DNA of 12,064 bases, taken from assembly GCA_025464695.1 (NCBI GenBank), contig JAODNQ010000105.1, positions 1 to 12,064 on the forward strand, read 5' to 3'. How positions within the stretch are numbered: the stretch's first letter is position 1; each line of letters opens with the position of its first letter. Shown here one piece after another: positions 1-7,353 of this stretch. The translations under genes were made by a program, and so were the position numbers. The DNA comes from Frankiales bacterium. Its GTDB lineage: Bacteria; Actinomycetota; Actinomycetes; Mycobacteriales; SCTD01. The notes below the pieces were generated by a model. The model did not search any database. It was not told the origin of the DNA and was given only the letters and a program-made list of their open reading frames with translations.

Positions 1-472
1 ACACGTCACCGGCCTCGAAGGCCCCAGCGAGCACCGGCCGGTCCGGCAGCAGCCGCGCGGCCCCGAGCTGCCCGGTGTCGCCGCACGGCAGCGTCCGCAG
101 CCACGTCCGGGTCGAGCCCGCCGACCGCACCCGCCACAACTCCCGCTCCTCCACATCAGCGACCGCCCGCAACGCCAACGCCGCCACCCGGTCCTGCAAC
201 CGCAGCAACGCCTCCGCCCGACCCACCGCCACGACCGGCGACAACACCGACGGCACCACCCCGAGCGCCTCGTCGACTGCCCGGCTCAACGCCACCACAT
301 CAGCCGACGGACCGAGTGAAGCCGTTGCGGTAGTGGAGGAGGTCGCACCAGTCGGCACGGTCGAGGCAGTCCAGGCAGTCGCACCAGGCGAGGCGGTCGA
401 GGCAGTCGAGAACGGCACCCCCGAAACAGCCCAGGACGCCGCCGACGCAGTACGCGTCCCGCCGTCCGACAT
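1..472 (-). CDS. DUF222 (13E12-type) protein, probable HNH endonuclease, 5' part only
   Basis: The reading frame starts at an ATG (472-470) and stays open for 157 codons to the left edge, so only the N-terminal part is present. A strong purine-rich site (GGGGAGGGG) lies about 8 bases before the ATG and decides the start. Residues 1-55 are Ser/Thr/Ala-rich low complexity (TASTASPGATAWTAST...). From about residue 57 the protein reads like a DUF222 N-terminus: SADVVALSRAVDEALG, then RAEALLRLQDRVAALALRAV, VEERELW and TRTWLR. In actinomycetes DUF222 proteins usually carry a C-terminal HNH nuclease motif and often occur in many genomic copies. That end is outside the window, so the nuclease assignment is family inference. 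The cellular role of these proteins is poorly known. It is separated from the hem operon by a non-coding stretch and looks independently expressed. Confidence 0.78.
   Translation of the reverse strand, partial: MSDGGTRTASAASWAVSGVPFSTASTASPGATAWTASTVPTGATSSTTATASLGPSADVVALSRAVDEALGVVPSVLSPVVAVGRAEALLRLQDRVAALALRAVADVEERELWRVRSAGSTRTWLRTLPCGDTGQLGAARLLPDRPVLAGAFEAGDV
342..413. repeat. Imperfect 36-bp tandem duplication inside the DUF222 gene
   Basis: Two adjacent 36-base units (342-377 and 378-413) match at about 28 of 36 positions. They share the exact blocks GTCGCACCAG (342-351 and 378-387) and CGGTCGAGGCAGTC (358-371 and 394-407). The unit is 12 codons, so the frame is kept. It encodes repeated TAS/GAT-type residues in the low-complexity N-terminal segment, ahead of the conserved DUF222 region. 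Confidence 0.7.
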
Positions 473-793
473 GGCTGCCCCCTCCCCTTGATCGCTGCAG
501 CGAGCGTCGCACCCGGGTCCGACAAGAACCGCCCCCAGAAAGACCCGCTCAAGAACGACTTCAAGATCTTCCGCGCGCGTAGGGGGCCAGGCTGAGACCG
601 GCTCGGGCGGACCCGCGGACGTCACCGGGCCCAGCGTCGGTCAGCCACCTCGAGGGACGCACGACGACGTCCGTGCGCGGCCGGCGGGACCACACCACGT
701 CACGAGCGCGCGCAGCCGGCCCCCGACCGCCGACGTCGCCCCGGCGCACCAGCTAGAAGCGCCAGAGCGTCGTCGCCGACGCGGACCGACCGG
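473..793. other. Non-coding stretch between the hem/GNAT operon and the DUF222 gene
   Basis: I see no convincing complete gene here. The left end holds the DUF222 ribosome binding site. Positions 521-583 are clearly less GC-rich than the rest. On the plus strand they read as DKNRPQKDPLKNDFKIFRAR with high GC at third positions, ending in a stop at 593-595 but without a start. This could be the decayed C-terminal end of a lost gene, or chance. The right end holds a small hairpin after the acetyltransferase gene. A 62-codon minus-strand frame (749-561) is Arg/Gly-rich, resembles no protein I know, and is probably not a gene. Confidence 0.5.
767..782 (-). terminator. Candidate hairpin terminator after the GNAT gene
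   Basis: GCGTCG and CGACGC form a perfect 6-bp stem around a 4-base loop, 12 bases past the acetyltransferase stop codon. The bases following it on the minus strand (TCTGGCGCTTCT) are only mildly T-rich, so this is not a classical intrinsic terminator. It is the best candidate for ending the rex-hem transcript. Confidence 0.3.
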
Positions 794-1285
794 TCAGACC
801 AGCGGCAGGTGCATGACGTGCAGCCCCACCAGCCCGTGCGTCCGCGAGTCGAACGCCTCCGGCACCGTGCCGACGACCGAGAACCCGAGCGACGTCCACA
901 GCCGCACCGCAGCCGTGTTCGTCTCGACCACCGCGTTGAACTGCACCGCGCGGTACCCCTGCGACCGGCACAGCGCGACGACGTGCTCCCCGAGCAACCG
1001 GCCCACCCCGAGCCCGCGGGCGGCCGGCGCCACCATGAACGACGCCGTCGCCACGTGCGCGCCGCGGCCCGGCCGGTTGGGCCCCGTCTTCGCCGAGCCC
1101 AGCACCTCCCCCGTCGACGACACCGCGACCCAGGCCGACGACGGCGGCGGCTCCACCCACAGGGCGCGCGCCTCGGCGGAGGCCATCCCGGGCGGGTAGG
1201 CGTACGTCTCGCCGTCGTCGACGACGGCGCAGAACACCGGGAAGAAGGCGTCCCAGTCCGCGTCGACGAGCGGCCGGACCGTCAC
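794..1285 (-). CDS. GNAT-family N-acetyltransferase, substrate unknown
   Basis: The 163-residue product is a single GNAT fold, which transfers an acetyl group from acetyl-CoA to an amine. The acetyl-CoA pyrophosphate loop is visible as ARGLGVG (residues 89-95) at the end of the strand TASFMVAP. The region NAVVETNTAAVRLWTSLGF (117-135) matches the usual GNAT pattern of Asn, helix and GF. The start is a GTG whose last two bases are shared with the TGA of hemB (GTGA overlap). No good independent ribosome binding site is present, so translation is probably coupled to hemB. It is the last gene of the tetrapyrrole operon by position. No pathway link to heme synthesis is known to me, and I cannot predict the acceptor from sequence. 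Confidence 0.85.
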   Translation of the reverse strand: MTVRPLVDADWDAFFPVFCAVVDDGETYAYPPGMASAEARALWVEPPPSSAWVAVSSTGEVLGSAKTGPNRPGRGAHVATASFMVAPAARGLGVGRLLGEHVVALCRSQGYRAVQFNAVVETNTAAVRLWTSLGFSVVGTVPEAFDSRTHGLVGLHVMHLPLV

Positions 1286-2265
1286 CTCAGCCAGCGCGCG
1301 GCCTCCGTGGCCCAGTAGGTCAGGATCGTGCCGGCTCCGGCGCGCTTGATGCCGACCAGCTGCTCGAGGATGATCCGCTCCCGGTCGATCCAGCCCTGCG
1401 CCGCGGCCGCCTCGACCATCGCGTACTCGCCGCTGACCTGGTACGCCGCGACCGGGACGTCGACCGCCTCGGCCACCGCCCGGACGACGTCGAGGTACGC
1501 CCCCGCGGGCTTGACCATGACGGCGTCCGCACCCTCGGACACGTCCTGCAGCGCCTCGCGGACGCCCTCGTCGGCGCCGCGCGCGCCGTCCTGCTGGTAG
1601 CTGGAGCGGTCACCGAACGACGGCGCGCACTCGGCGGCATCGCGGAAGGGGCCGTAGTAGGCGCTGGCGTACTTCGTCGAGTACGACCAGACGGGGAGGT
1701 CCGTGTACCCGGCGCCGTCGAGGCCCGCCCGGATCGCCGCGACCTGGCCGTCCATCATCCCGGACGGCGCCACCACCTGGGAGCCCGCGACAGCCTGCGC
1801 GACGGCGATGGACGCGTACCGCTCGAGGGTGCTGTCGTTGTCGACCTCGCCGGCGTCGGTGAGCAGCCCGCAGTGGCCGTGGTCGGTGTACTCGTCCAGG
1901 CACAGGTCGCTCATGACGACGAGCGCGTCGCCCACCTCGGCGACGACGTCGGCCAGGGCCAGCTGCACGATGCCCTCGGGGTCGTCGGCACCGCTGCCGC
2001 GGCCGTCCTTCACCGCCGGGACCCCGAACAGGATGAGACCGCCCACGCCGGCGGACGCGGCCTCGGCCGCAGCAGCACGCACGGAGTCGCGCGTGTGCTG
2101 CACGACCCCCGGCATGGAGCCGATCGGGGCGGGCGAGGAGATGCCCTCCTTGACGAAGACCGGCAGCACGAGGTCGGACGGCCGGACGTGCACGTCCGCG
2201 GTGAGGCGCCGCAGCGCGGGGGTCCGGCGCAGCCGTCGTGGACGGGGGCCGAGCCAGGCGGTCAC
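1282..2265 (-). CDS. hemB: Delta-aminolevulinic acid dehydratase (porphobilinogen synthase)
   Basis: HemB condenses two 5-aminolevulinates into porphobilinogen in the cytoplasm. The 327-residue length is normal for the family. Both substrate-binding lysines are present: K198 in SYSTKYASAYYGPF and K252 in DAVMVKPAGAYLD. The metal-site segment DLCLDEYTDHGHCG (120-133) has Cys122, Asp124 and Cys132, so the middle Cys of the classical zinc triad is replaced by Asp. The C-terminal LVGIKRAGAGTILTYWA is typical. The chosen start is GTG 2265-2263, with AGG six bases upstream. It lies 34 bp after the stop of the HemD fusion gene, the only sizeable gap within the hem cluster. The stop overlaps the GTG of the acetyltransferase gene. 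Identification is secure; the exact start is slightly less so. Confidence 0.96.
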   Translation of the reverse strand: MTAWLGPRPRRLRRTPALRRLTADVHVRPSDLVLPVFVKEGISSPAPIGSMPGVVQHTRDSVRAAAAEAASAGVGGLILFGVPAVKDGRGSGADDPEGIVQLALADVVAEVGDALVVMSDLCLDEYTDHGHCGLLTDAGEVDNDSTLERYASIAVAQAVAGSQVVAPSGMMDGQVAAIRAGLDGAGYTDLPVWSYSTKYASAYYGPFRDAAECAPSFGDRSSYQQDGARGADEGVREALQDVSEGADAVMVKPAGAYLDVVRAVAEAVDVPVAAYQVSGEYAMVEAAAAQGWIDRERIILEQLVGIKRAGAGTILTYWATEAARWLR

Positions 2266-2299
2266 AGCGCACCTGCCGCGATCAGCTCCCGTGCCGGGC

Positions 2300-3859
2300 T
2301 CACTGCCGGGCCGCCTGCTTCGCGAGCTTCTTGCGGCGAGGCGCCGACGGCAGGCCGCCCTCGCGCTGGGCGGCGTGCTCGGCCAGCGCCTCGACGAGCG
2401 CGGCGACGTCGGGCTTGGGCGCCACGACGTCGACCCGCAGGCCGAGCTCCTCGGCGGTCGCCACCGTCTGCGGCCCGATGCAGGCCAGCACGGTGGTGTC
2501 GTGCGGCTTGCCGGCGATGCCGACGAGGTTGCGCACGGTCGAGGACGACGTGAACAGCACGGCGTCGAAGCCGCCGCCCTTCAGCGCCTCGCGGGTCTCG
2601 GCGGGCGGCGGGGCGGCCCGGACGGTGCGGTACGCCGTGACGTCGTCGACCTGCCAGCCCAGCTCGCGCAGGCCGGCGAGCAGGGTGTCGGTGGCGATGT
2701 CGGCGCGGGGCAGCAGCACCCGGTCGATCGGGTCGAAGACCTCGTCGTAGGGCTGCCAGTCGGCGAGCAGGCCCTCGGACGACTGCGAGCCGGACGGCAC
2801 GAGGTCGGGCTTGATGCCGAACTCGACCAGCGCGGCGGCCGTGGCCTCGCCGACGGCGGCGACCTTCACGCCGGCGAACGCGCGGGCGTCCAGGCCGAAC
2901 TCCTCGAGCTTCTCGCGGACCGCCTTGACGGCGTTCGTGGAGGTGAAGGCCACCCACAGGTAGCGGCCCGTGACGAGCCCGCGGACGGCCCGCTCCATGG
3001 GGGCCGGGGTGCGCGGCGGTTCGACGGCGATGGTGGGCACCTCGACGGGGATCGCGCCGTGGCTGCGCAGCGCCTGCGACAGCACGCCGGCCTGGTCGCG
3101 GGTGCGGGGCACCAGCACGCGCCAGCCGTACAGCGGCCGGTTCTCGTACCAGCCGAGCCGTCCGGCGGCCTTGACCGCGGCGCCCACCACCGTGACCGCC
3201 TCGCCGCTCAGGCCGGCGGCGGTGAGGTCGGCCTCGACGGCGTCGAGGGTGGTCAGCACGGTGCGCTGGTCCTCCGTCGTGCCGCCCACCGTGACGGCGA
3301 CGTGCTCGGAGCCCTTGCGCCCGTGCTCGACCAGCGAGCTCGCGGCCTTCGGGACGTCGCCGACGACGCCGGTCAGCACGAGAGCGCCCGGCGCGGCGGC
3401 GAGGGCGCGCCAGTCGACGGCGTCGCCGGTGCGGGCGACCGTGCGCGGCAGGCCGGTCGCGATGCCGGCGAAGGTCGGGACGCCGACGGCCGACGGGACA
3501 CCGGGGACGACCTCCAGGCGCAGCTTCGCCTTGACGACGGCCTCCGCCTCGGGGCCGCCCTCAGCCGTGACGAACGGGTCGCCGGGCAGCAGGCGGACGA
3601 CGTTGCGGCCGGCCTTGGCAGCGGCGACGACGGCGGCGCCGGAGGGCTCGTCGGTGACGACGACCTCCGCGTCCGGGCCGATCCGCCCCAGGACGCTGCC
3701 GCTGACGCGCTCGTCGACGAGCACGAGGTCGGCGGTGGCGAGGAGCTCGGCGGCGCGCAGGGTCAGCAGCGAGGCGTCGCCCGCGCCGGCCCCGACGAGG
3801 GCGACCGTCCCGACGACCTTCTTGGCCGTCGTCTTGGGGCTGCGCAGCGGCGGGGTCAT
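2300..3859 (-). CDS. hemD: Fusion of a SUMT/tetrapyrrole-methylase-like domain with uroporphyrinogen-III synthase
   Basis: This is a 519-residue two-domain protein. Residues about 15-240 form a tetrapyrrole-methylase fold: [18 protein letters not shown] (19-36), [11 protein letters not shown] (87-97), and [17 protein letters not shown] (117-133). Residues about 245-495 are HemD-like: [29 protein letters not shown] (303-311), [37 protein letters not shown] and [13 protein letters not shown]. HemD inverts ring D and cyclises hydroxymethylbilane to uroporphyrinogen III. The C-terminus is Lys/Arg-rich. Such fusions are common in actinobacterial hem operons. Here the methylase motifs deviate from classical CobA (GAGAGD for [16 protein letters not shown] for GDPFVFGRGG), so siroheme-branch methylation is doubtful. 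The start ATG is well supported by GGAGG six bases upstream and by the ATGA overlap with the hemC stop. Confidence 0.92.
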   Translation of the reverse strand: MTPPLRSPKTTAKKVVGTVALVGAGAGDASLLTLRAAELLATADLVLVDERVSGSVLGRIGPDAEVVVTDEPSGAAVVAAAKAGRNVVRLLPGDPFVTAEGGPEAEAVVKAKLRLEVVPGVPSAVGVPTFAGIATGLPRTVARTGDAVDWRALAAAPGALVLTGVVGDVPKAASSLVEHGRKGSEHVAVTVGGTTEDQRTVLTTLDAVEADLTAAGLSGEAVTVVGAAVKAAGRLGWYENRPLYGWRVLVPRTRDQAGVLSQALRSHGAIPVEVPTIAVEPPRTPAPMERAVRGLVTGRYLWVAFTSTNAVKAVREKLEEFGLDARAFAGVKVAAVGEATAAALVEFGIKPDLVPSGSQSSEGLLADWQPYDEVFDPIDRVLLPRADIATDTLLAGLRELGWQVDDVTAYRTVRAAPPPAETREALKGGGFDAVLFTSSSTVRNLVGIAGKPHDTTVLACIGPQTVATAEELGLRVDVVAPKPDVAALVEALAEHAAQREGGLPSAPRRKKLAKQAARQ

Positions 3860-4851
3860 GCGGGTCCTCCGGGAGGAGTCGGGTCGAGCAGGTCTGCGGT
3901 CGGAGCAGGCACGGCGTCGGTGGGCAGGGCGTCCACGGCCATCAGCTCGGCGGCCCCGAGCTCGAGCAGCTCTGCGGCCAGGCGGCGTCCGACGCCCTCG
4001 GCGTCCGAGACGGGGCCGGTGGCGGACAGGCGGACGGCGTCGCTGCCGTCGGGCGCGAGGACGAGCCCGCGCAGGAACACCTCGTCGCCGTCGTCGCCCT
4101 CGGCCACCTCCGCGAGCGCGCCGACCGGCGCGGTGCACCCGGCCTCGAGCGCGCCGAGCAGGGCGCGCTCCGCGGCGATCGCCGTGCGGGTGTCGGGGTG
4201 GTCGAGCTGGCCGAGCAGCGCCACGAGCTCGGCGTCGTCGGCGCGGCACTCGACCGCGAGCGCGCCCTGCGCCGGCGCGGGCAGCAGCTGCAGCGGGTCG
4301 AGCACCTCGGTGGCCTCGTCCAGCCGGCCGAGCCGGGCCAGGCCGGCCCGGGCGAGGACGACGGCGTCGAGCCGGCCGCTGGTGACGTAGCCGATCCGGG
4401 TGTCGACGTTGCCGCGGACCGGGACGACCTCGAAGCCCAGGCCGAGCGCGTGCAGCTGGGCGGTGCGGCGGGGCGACCCCGTCCCGATGCGGGCTCCCGC
4501 CGGCAGCTCGCCCAGGGTGCGGCCGCCGGAGGCGACGAGCACGTCGCGCGGGTCCTGCCGCAGCGGGACGGCCGCGATGACCAGGCCGGGGGCGGGCGCC
4601 GTCGGGAGGTCCTTGAAGGAGTGGACCGCGAGGTCGCACTCGCCGCGCAGCAGCGCCTCGCGCAGCGCCGTGACGAACACGCCGGTGCCGCCGATCTGCG
4701 CGATCGCCGCCGACGACGTGTCGCCGCTGGTGACGACCCGGTGCAGCTCGACCTGCGCTCCCAGGGCACGGAGCGCCTCGGCGACGTGCCCCGACTGCGT
4801 GAGGGCCAGGGCGGAGCCGCGCGTGCCGAGCAGCAGCGGGCGACCGGTCAC
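3856..4851 (-). CDS. hemC: Hydroxymethylbilane synthase (porphobilinogen deaminase)
   Basis: HemC links four porphobilinogens head to tail into hydroxymethylbilane. It uses a covalently bound dipyrromethane cofactor. The 331-residue protein begins [12 protein letters not shown]. It has HSFKDLP with the catalytic Asp81 (78-83), [11 protein letters not shown] (123-133), RGNVDTRI (146-153), [12 protein letters not shown] and the cofactor-attachment Cys239 in [11 protein letters not shown] short Pro-rich tail follows the small C-terminal domain. The GTG start at 4851-4849 is set by a strong GGAGGAGG four bases upstream and overlaps the hemA stop as GTGA. The stop overlaps the next ATG as ATGA. 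Tight coupling with hemA and hemD fits channelled use of an unstable intermediate, which is inference. Confidence 0.96.
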   Translation of the reverse strand: MTGRPLLLGTRGSALALTQSGHVAEALRALGAQVELHRVVTSGDTSSAAIAQIGGTGVFVTALREALLRGECDLAVHSFKDLPTAPAPGLVIAAVPLRQDPRDVLVASGGRTLGELPAGARIGTGSPRRTAQLHALGLGFEVVPVRGNVDTRIGYVTSGRLDAVVLARAGLARLGRLDEATEVLDPLQLLPAPAQGALAVECRADDAELVALLGQLDHPDTRTAIAAERALLGALEAGCTAPVGALAEVAEGDDGDEVFLRGLVLAPDGSDAVRLSATGPVSDAEGVGRRLAAELLELGAAELMAVDALPTDAVPAPTADLLDPTPPGGPA

Positions 4852-6149
4852 GGCGCCTCCTCCACGGTGAGGCCCGTGACGACCACGGCGGCCGGGGCGT
4901 GACGGTCCAGGCCGAACAGCTCCTGCAGCGCCTCCGCGTAGGAGACCCCGCCCGTGCTGTCGGCGAGCTCCTTCACCCGCACGGTCGGCGTGTGCAGCAG
5001 CTTGTCGACGACCCGTCGCACGGCCTGCTCGACCTCGCCGCGGTCCTTGTCGGACAGGCCCGGCACGCGCCCGGCGAGACGCGTCAGCTCGGACTGCACC
5101 ACGGAGTCGGCCCGGGCCCGCAGCGCCGCGACCGTCGGGGCGACCCGCGAGGCGCGCTGCCAGGCGAGGAACTTGCCGACCTCCTCGGCGACGATCGCGC
5201 GGACGGCCTCGACGTCGGCGCCGGCCTGCGTGCCCTGCAGCACCTGGCCCAGCTGCTCGAGGTCGACCAGGGTGACGCCGGGCAGCCAGCGCACCGCGGG
5301 GTCGACGTCGCGGGGCAGCGCGAGGTCCAGCAGCGCCAGCGGCCGGCCGTCGCGCCGGGCGAGCGCCCGCTCGACGACGTCGCAGCCGACGACGATCCCG
5401 GTGGCGCCCGTCGAGGAGACGACGACGTCGGCCTCCGCAAGCGCGTCCTCGAGGTCGGCCAGCGGCACGGCCCGGCCCTCCAGGGCGGCCGCGAGGTGCT
5501 CCGCGTTGGCGAGCGTGCGGTTGGCGACGACGACCTCCGCCGCGCCCCCGCGCCGCAGCGTCGCGCCGGCCAGGGCCCCCATGGAGCCGGACCCGACGAT
5601 GAGCGCGCTGCGCCCTTCGAGCGGGCCGACGACGGCCATCGCGTGCTCGAGCCCGACCGTCACCAGCGAGCGGCCGGCCTCGTCGATGCCGGTCTCGCTG
5701 TGCGCTCGCTTGCCGACGTTGAGGGCCTTCTGGAACAGCTCGTGCAGGGTCCGGCCGGCGCCCTCGGACGCCGCGCCGTAGGACCGCCGGAGCTGGCCGA
5801 GGATCTGGGCCTCGCCCACCACCATCGAGTCCAGCCCGCAGGCGACCTGGAACAGGTGCAGGACGGCCTGGTCCTCGTAGTGGACGTAGAGGTGCTTCTT
5901 CAGCTCGTCGAGCGGGACGCCGCTGCGGGCGACCAGCAGGTCGGTGACCTCGTCGAGGCCGCCGTGGAAGGTCGCGACGTCGGCGTAGACCTCGACCCGG
6001 TTGCACGTCGACAGCACGACCGCCTCGGTGACCGCCCCGCCGCGCAGCTCCTGCACGAGCGTCGTCGTGTCGCCGACCCCGACGGTCAGCTGCTCCAGCA
6101 GCGAGACCGGCGCGCTGCGGTGGGAGACGCCGACGGCGAGGACGCTCAC
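4848..6149 (-). CDS. hemA: Glutamyl-tRNA reductase
   Basis: HemA reduces glutamyl-tRNA(Glu) with NADPH to glutamate-1-semialdehyde, the first committed step of the C5 tetrapyrrole pathway. The 433-residue protein starts [20 protein letters not shown]. It carries the catalytic Cys49 in [11 protein letters not shown], the segment [20 protein letters not shown] (105-124), and an NADPH-binding GSGSMG (186-191) followed by VVVANRT. The dimerisation domain includes [11 protein letters not shown] and [13 protein letters not shown]. The start chosen is GTG 6149-6147, preceded by GGGAG at about 8 bases and overlapping the rex stop as GTGA. That GGGAG belongs to one copy of the direct repeat in the 3' end of rex. 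No obvious heme-regulatory Cys-Pro motif is visible. The aminomutase HemL, its usual partner, is not in this window. Confidence 0.97.
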   Translation of the reverse strand: MSVLAVGVSHRSAPVSLLEQLTVGVGDTTTLVQELRGGAVTEAVVLSTCNRVEVYADVATFHGGLDEVTDLLVARSGVPLDELKKHLYVHYEDQAVLHLFQVACGLDSMVVGEAQILGQLRRSYGAASEGAGRTLHELFQKALNVGKRAHSETGIDEAGRSLVTVGLEHAMAVVGPLEGRSALIVGSGSMGALAGATLRRGGAAEVVVANRTLANAEHLAAALEGRAVPLADLEDALAEADVVVSSTGATGIVVGCDVVERALARRDGRPLALLDLALPRDVDPAVRWLPGVTLVDLEQLGQVLQGTQAGADVEAVRAIVAEEVGKFLAWQRASRVAPTVAALRARADSVVQSELTRLAGRVPGLSDKDRGEVEQAVRRVVDKLLHTPTVRVKELADSTGGVSYAEALQELFGLDRHAPAAVVVTGLTVEEAP

Positions 6150-6967
6150 GCCATGACTCCCAGGGCTCGCTCCGGGAGCTCCCGGCACGCCGGCTCCTCC
6201 GTCGCCGGGTACCGGTCGCGACCTCCGCTCGCAGGCACCCCCAGGGCTCGCTCCGGGAGCTCCCGAGCCGCCTTCCGGTGCTCGTGGAAGCTGAGGATCT
6301 GCAGCTCGAGGGCGAGGTCGACCTTGCGGACGTCGACGCCGTCGGGCACCTGCAGGACGACGGGCGCGAAGTTCAGGACGCTCGTGACGCCGGCGGCGAC
6401 CAAGCGGTCGCAGACGCCCTGCGCGGCCTCCGCGGGGGTCGCGATGACCCCGATGCTCACGCCGGTCTCGGCGACGACGGCCTCGAGCTCGCTCACCGGG
6501 CGCACCGTCTGGCCGGCCAGCTGCGTGCCGACCCGGGCGGGGTCGGCGTCGAGCAGGGCCGCCATGCGGAAGCCGCGGCCGGCGAAGCCGCCGTAGCCCG
6601 CGAGGGCGGAGCCCAGGTTGCCGACGCCCACCAGCACGACCGACCAGCCCTGGGTCAGCCCGAGCTCGCGGCTGATGTGGAAGACCAGCTCCTCGACGGC
6701 GTAGCCGACGCCGCGGGTGCCGTAGGAGCCCAGGTGGGAGAGGTCCTTGCGGACCTTCGCCGAGCCGACGCCGGCCAGCTCCGCGAGCCCCTCGCTGCTG
6801 ACCGTGGTGTGCCCCTCCTCGGCCAGCCCGTGCAGCGCCCGCAGGTAGACCGGCAGCCGCGCCACGGTCGCCTCGGGCACCGGCCGGGGCGCACCGGCAC
6901 CCTGCGCTGCAGCCGCCGCAGTCGCCGAGCGAGGAGCCACCACGGGGCGGGGCGCCTGCTCGGACAC
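6146..6967 (-). CDS. rex: Redox-sensing transcriptional repressor Rex
   Basis: Rex represses genes when NADH is low; NADH binding releases it from DNA. The 273-residue protein has an Ala/Pro-rich leader (1-33). A winged-helix DNA-binding domain follows (about 34-90, including [33 protein letters not shown]). Then comes a Rossmann domain with [12 protein letters not shown] (111-122) and the acidic Asp140 that favours NAD(H), and the dimer-swapping helix [13 protein letters not shown] (221-233). The C-terminal extension (234-273) contains [10 protein letters not shown] twice, 27 residues apart. The start GTG 6967-6965 is preceded by GGAG at 7 bases. A matching Rex operator lies upstream, implying autoregulation. 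Rex next to hemA, hemC and hemD is a known actinobacterial arrangement, best studied in Streptomyces. Confidence 0.95.
   Translation of the reverse strand: MSEQAPRPVVAPRSATAAAAAQGAGAPRPVPEATVARLPVYLRALHGLAEEGHTTVSSEGLAELAGVGSAKVRKDLSHLGSYGTRGVGYAVEELVFHISRELGLTQGWSVVLVGVGNLGSALAGYGGFAGRGFRMAALLDADPARVGTQLAGQTVRPVSELEAVVAETGVSIGVIATPAEAAQGVCDRLVAAGVTSVLNFAPVVLQVPDGVDVRKVDLALELQILSFHEHRKAARELPERALGVPASGGRDRYPATEEPACRELPERALGVMA
6159..6265. repeat. Two exact 26-bp direct repeats with palindromic core at the rex/hemA junction
   Basis: Positions 6159-6184 and 6240-6265 are identical, 81 bases apart (27 codons, so in frame with rex). Each contains the palindrome CGGGAGCTCCCG; in the left copy it extends to CCGGGAGCTCCCGG (6172-6185). 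The right copy is flanked by an outer inverted repeat, GGCTCG (6245-6250) and CGAGCC (6264-6269). The repeats encode the duplicated [10 protein letters not shown] in Rex. The left copy supplies the GGGAG ahead of the hemA start. I see no target-site or transposase signs. Confidence 0.85.
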
Positions 6968-7024
6968 GGATCGGCTCCAGGACGGCGGCGGCGAGGGACA
7001 GCCGGGGGCGGGTCGGGAGACTCG

Positions 7025-7030
7025 AGGTTA
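7025..7030 (-). promoter_or_regulatory. Putative -10 element for the rex-hem operon
   Basis: TAACCT on the minus strand fits the actinobacterial TANNNT -10 pattern. It would give a 5' leader of roughly 50 bases before the rex GTG. No good -35 hexamer sits at 17-18 bases upstream, and the Rex operator occupies that spacer region. The assignment rests on position and the TANNNT match only. Confidence 0.4.
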
Positions 7031-7035
7031 CGCGC

Positions 7036-7053
7036 TTGTGAACGTGTGCACGA
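7036..7053. promoter_or_regulatory. Rex operator upstream of rex-hem
   Basis: TTGTGAACGTGTGCACGA matches the Rex operator pattern TTGTGAA-N4-TTCACAA at 12 of 14 arm positions; the left arm is perfect. It lies 69 bp before the rex start codon and just upstream of a -10-like TAACCT. Bound Rex would be expected to block the promoter. The consensus is recalled from the family; no other copy of equal quality was seen in the window. Confidence 0.8.
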
Positions 7054-7074
7054 AGCCCTGAGTCGCAGGTCACA

Positions 7075-7087
7075 AGCCCCTGGGGCT
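7075..7087 (-). terminator. Small GC hairpin at the end of the glutaredoxin-like gene
   Basis: AGCCC and GGGCT form a short stem around CTG, overlapping the last base of the stop codon. Flanking CTGAG (7058-7062) and CTCAG (7086-7090) could add an outer stem. There is no T-run, so any termination activity is uncertain. It might partly insulate the ligase/glutaredoxin transcript from the rex promoter. Confidence 0.2.
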
Positions 7088-7353
7088 CAGCCCTTGAGCG
7101 CCCGCCGGAGCACGGCCTCGTCCACCGTCCAGTAGGCGTGCTCGACGCCGTCGAGCAGCACGACGGGGACCTTGTCGGTGTAGGCCTCACGCAGCGCCGG
7201 GTCGGCGTCGACGTCGAGCACCTGCAGGACCAGACCGGCGTCCTGCGCGGCCCGGCGCACCACCGGCTCGGCCGCCGAGCACAGCGAGCAGTCGGCGCGG
7301 GTCACCAGCGCGACCTCCGACGGCGGGGTGCGCCGCCGCAGGAGCGGTCTCAC
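7087..7353 (-). CDS. Glutaredoxin-like thioredoxin-fold protein (DUF836 type)
   Basis: This 88-residue protein has a short basic leader. The strand EVALVTRADCSLC ends in a CxxC redox motif (C22-S-L-C25). The helix AAEPVVRRAAQDAG, the strand LVLQVLDVD and the cis-proline segment YTDKVPVVLLDG (P63) follow. This order is that of a minimal glutaredoxin or thioredoxin fold, probably a cytoplasmic thiol-disulfide reductase. The substrate is unknown; in an actinomycete the reductant could be mycothiol, which is inference. The GTG start (7353-7351) overlaps the ligase stop as GTGA, so it is probably translationally coupled to the ligase; its own ribosome binding site (GGGG) is weak. Small glutaredoxin-like genes just upstream of rex are, to my knowledge, common in actinomycetes, which hints at a redox theme. 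Confidence 0.82.
   Translation of the reverse strand: MRPLLRRRTPPSEVALVTRADCSLCSAAEPVVRRAAQDAGLVLQVLDVDADPALREAYTDKVPVVLLDGVEHAYWTVDEAVLRRALKG

Noticed and set aside
286..564. Minus-strand frame with a TTG start (MKSFLSGSFWGRF...) overlapping the start of the DUF222 gene
   Set aside because: It runs out of frame through the DUF222 coding region, whose own frame has a strong ribosome binding site and family-like sequence.
561..749. 62-codon minus-strand frame in the gap between GNAT and the DUF222 gene
   Set aside because: Arg/Gly/Pro-rich composition, no recognised similarity and no convincing ribosome binding site.
1703..4390. A very long plus-strand open frame opposite hemB, hemD and hemC
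   Set aside because: It is antisense to genes with clear catalytic motifs, has Arg/Ala/Gly-rich nonsense composition and no recognisable domain. Long antisense frames are expected at this GC content.
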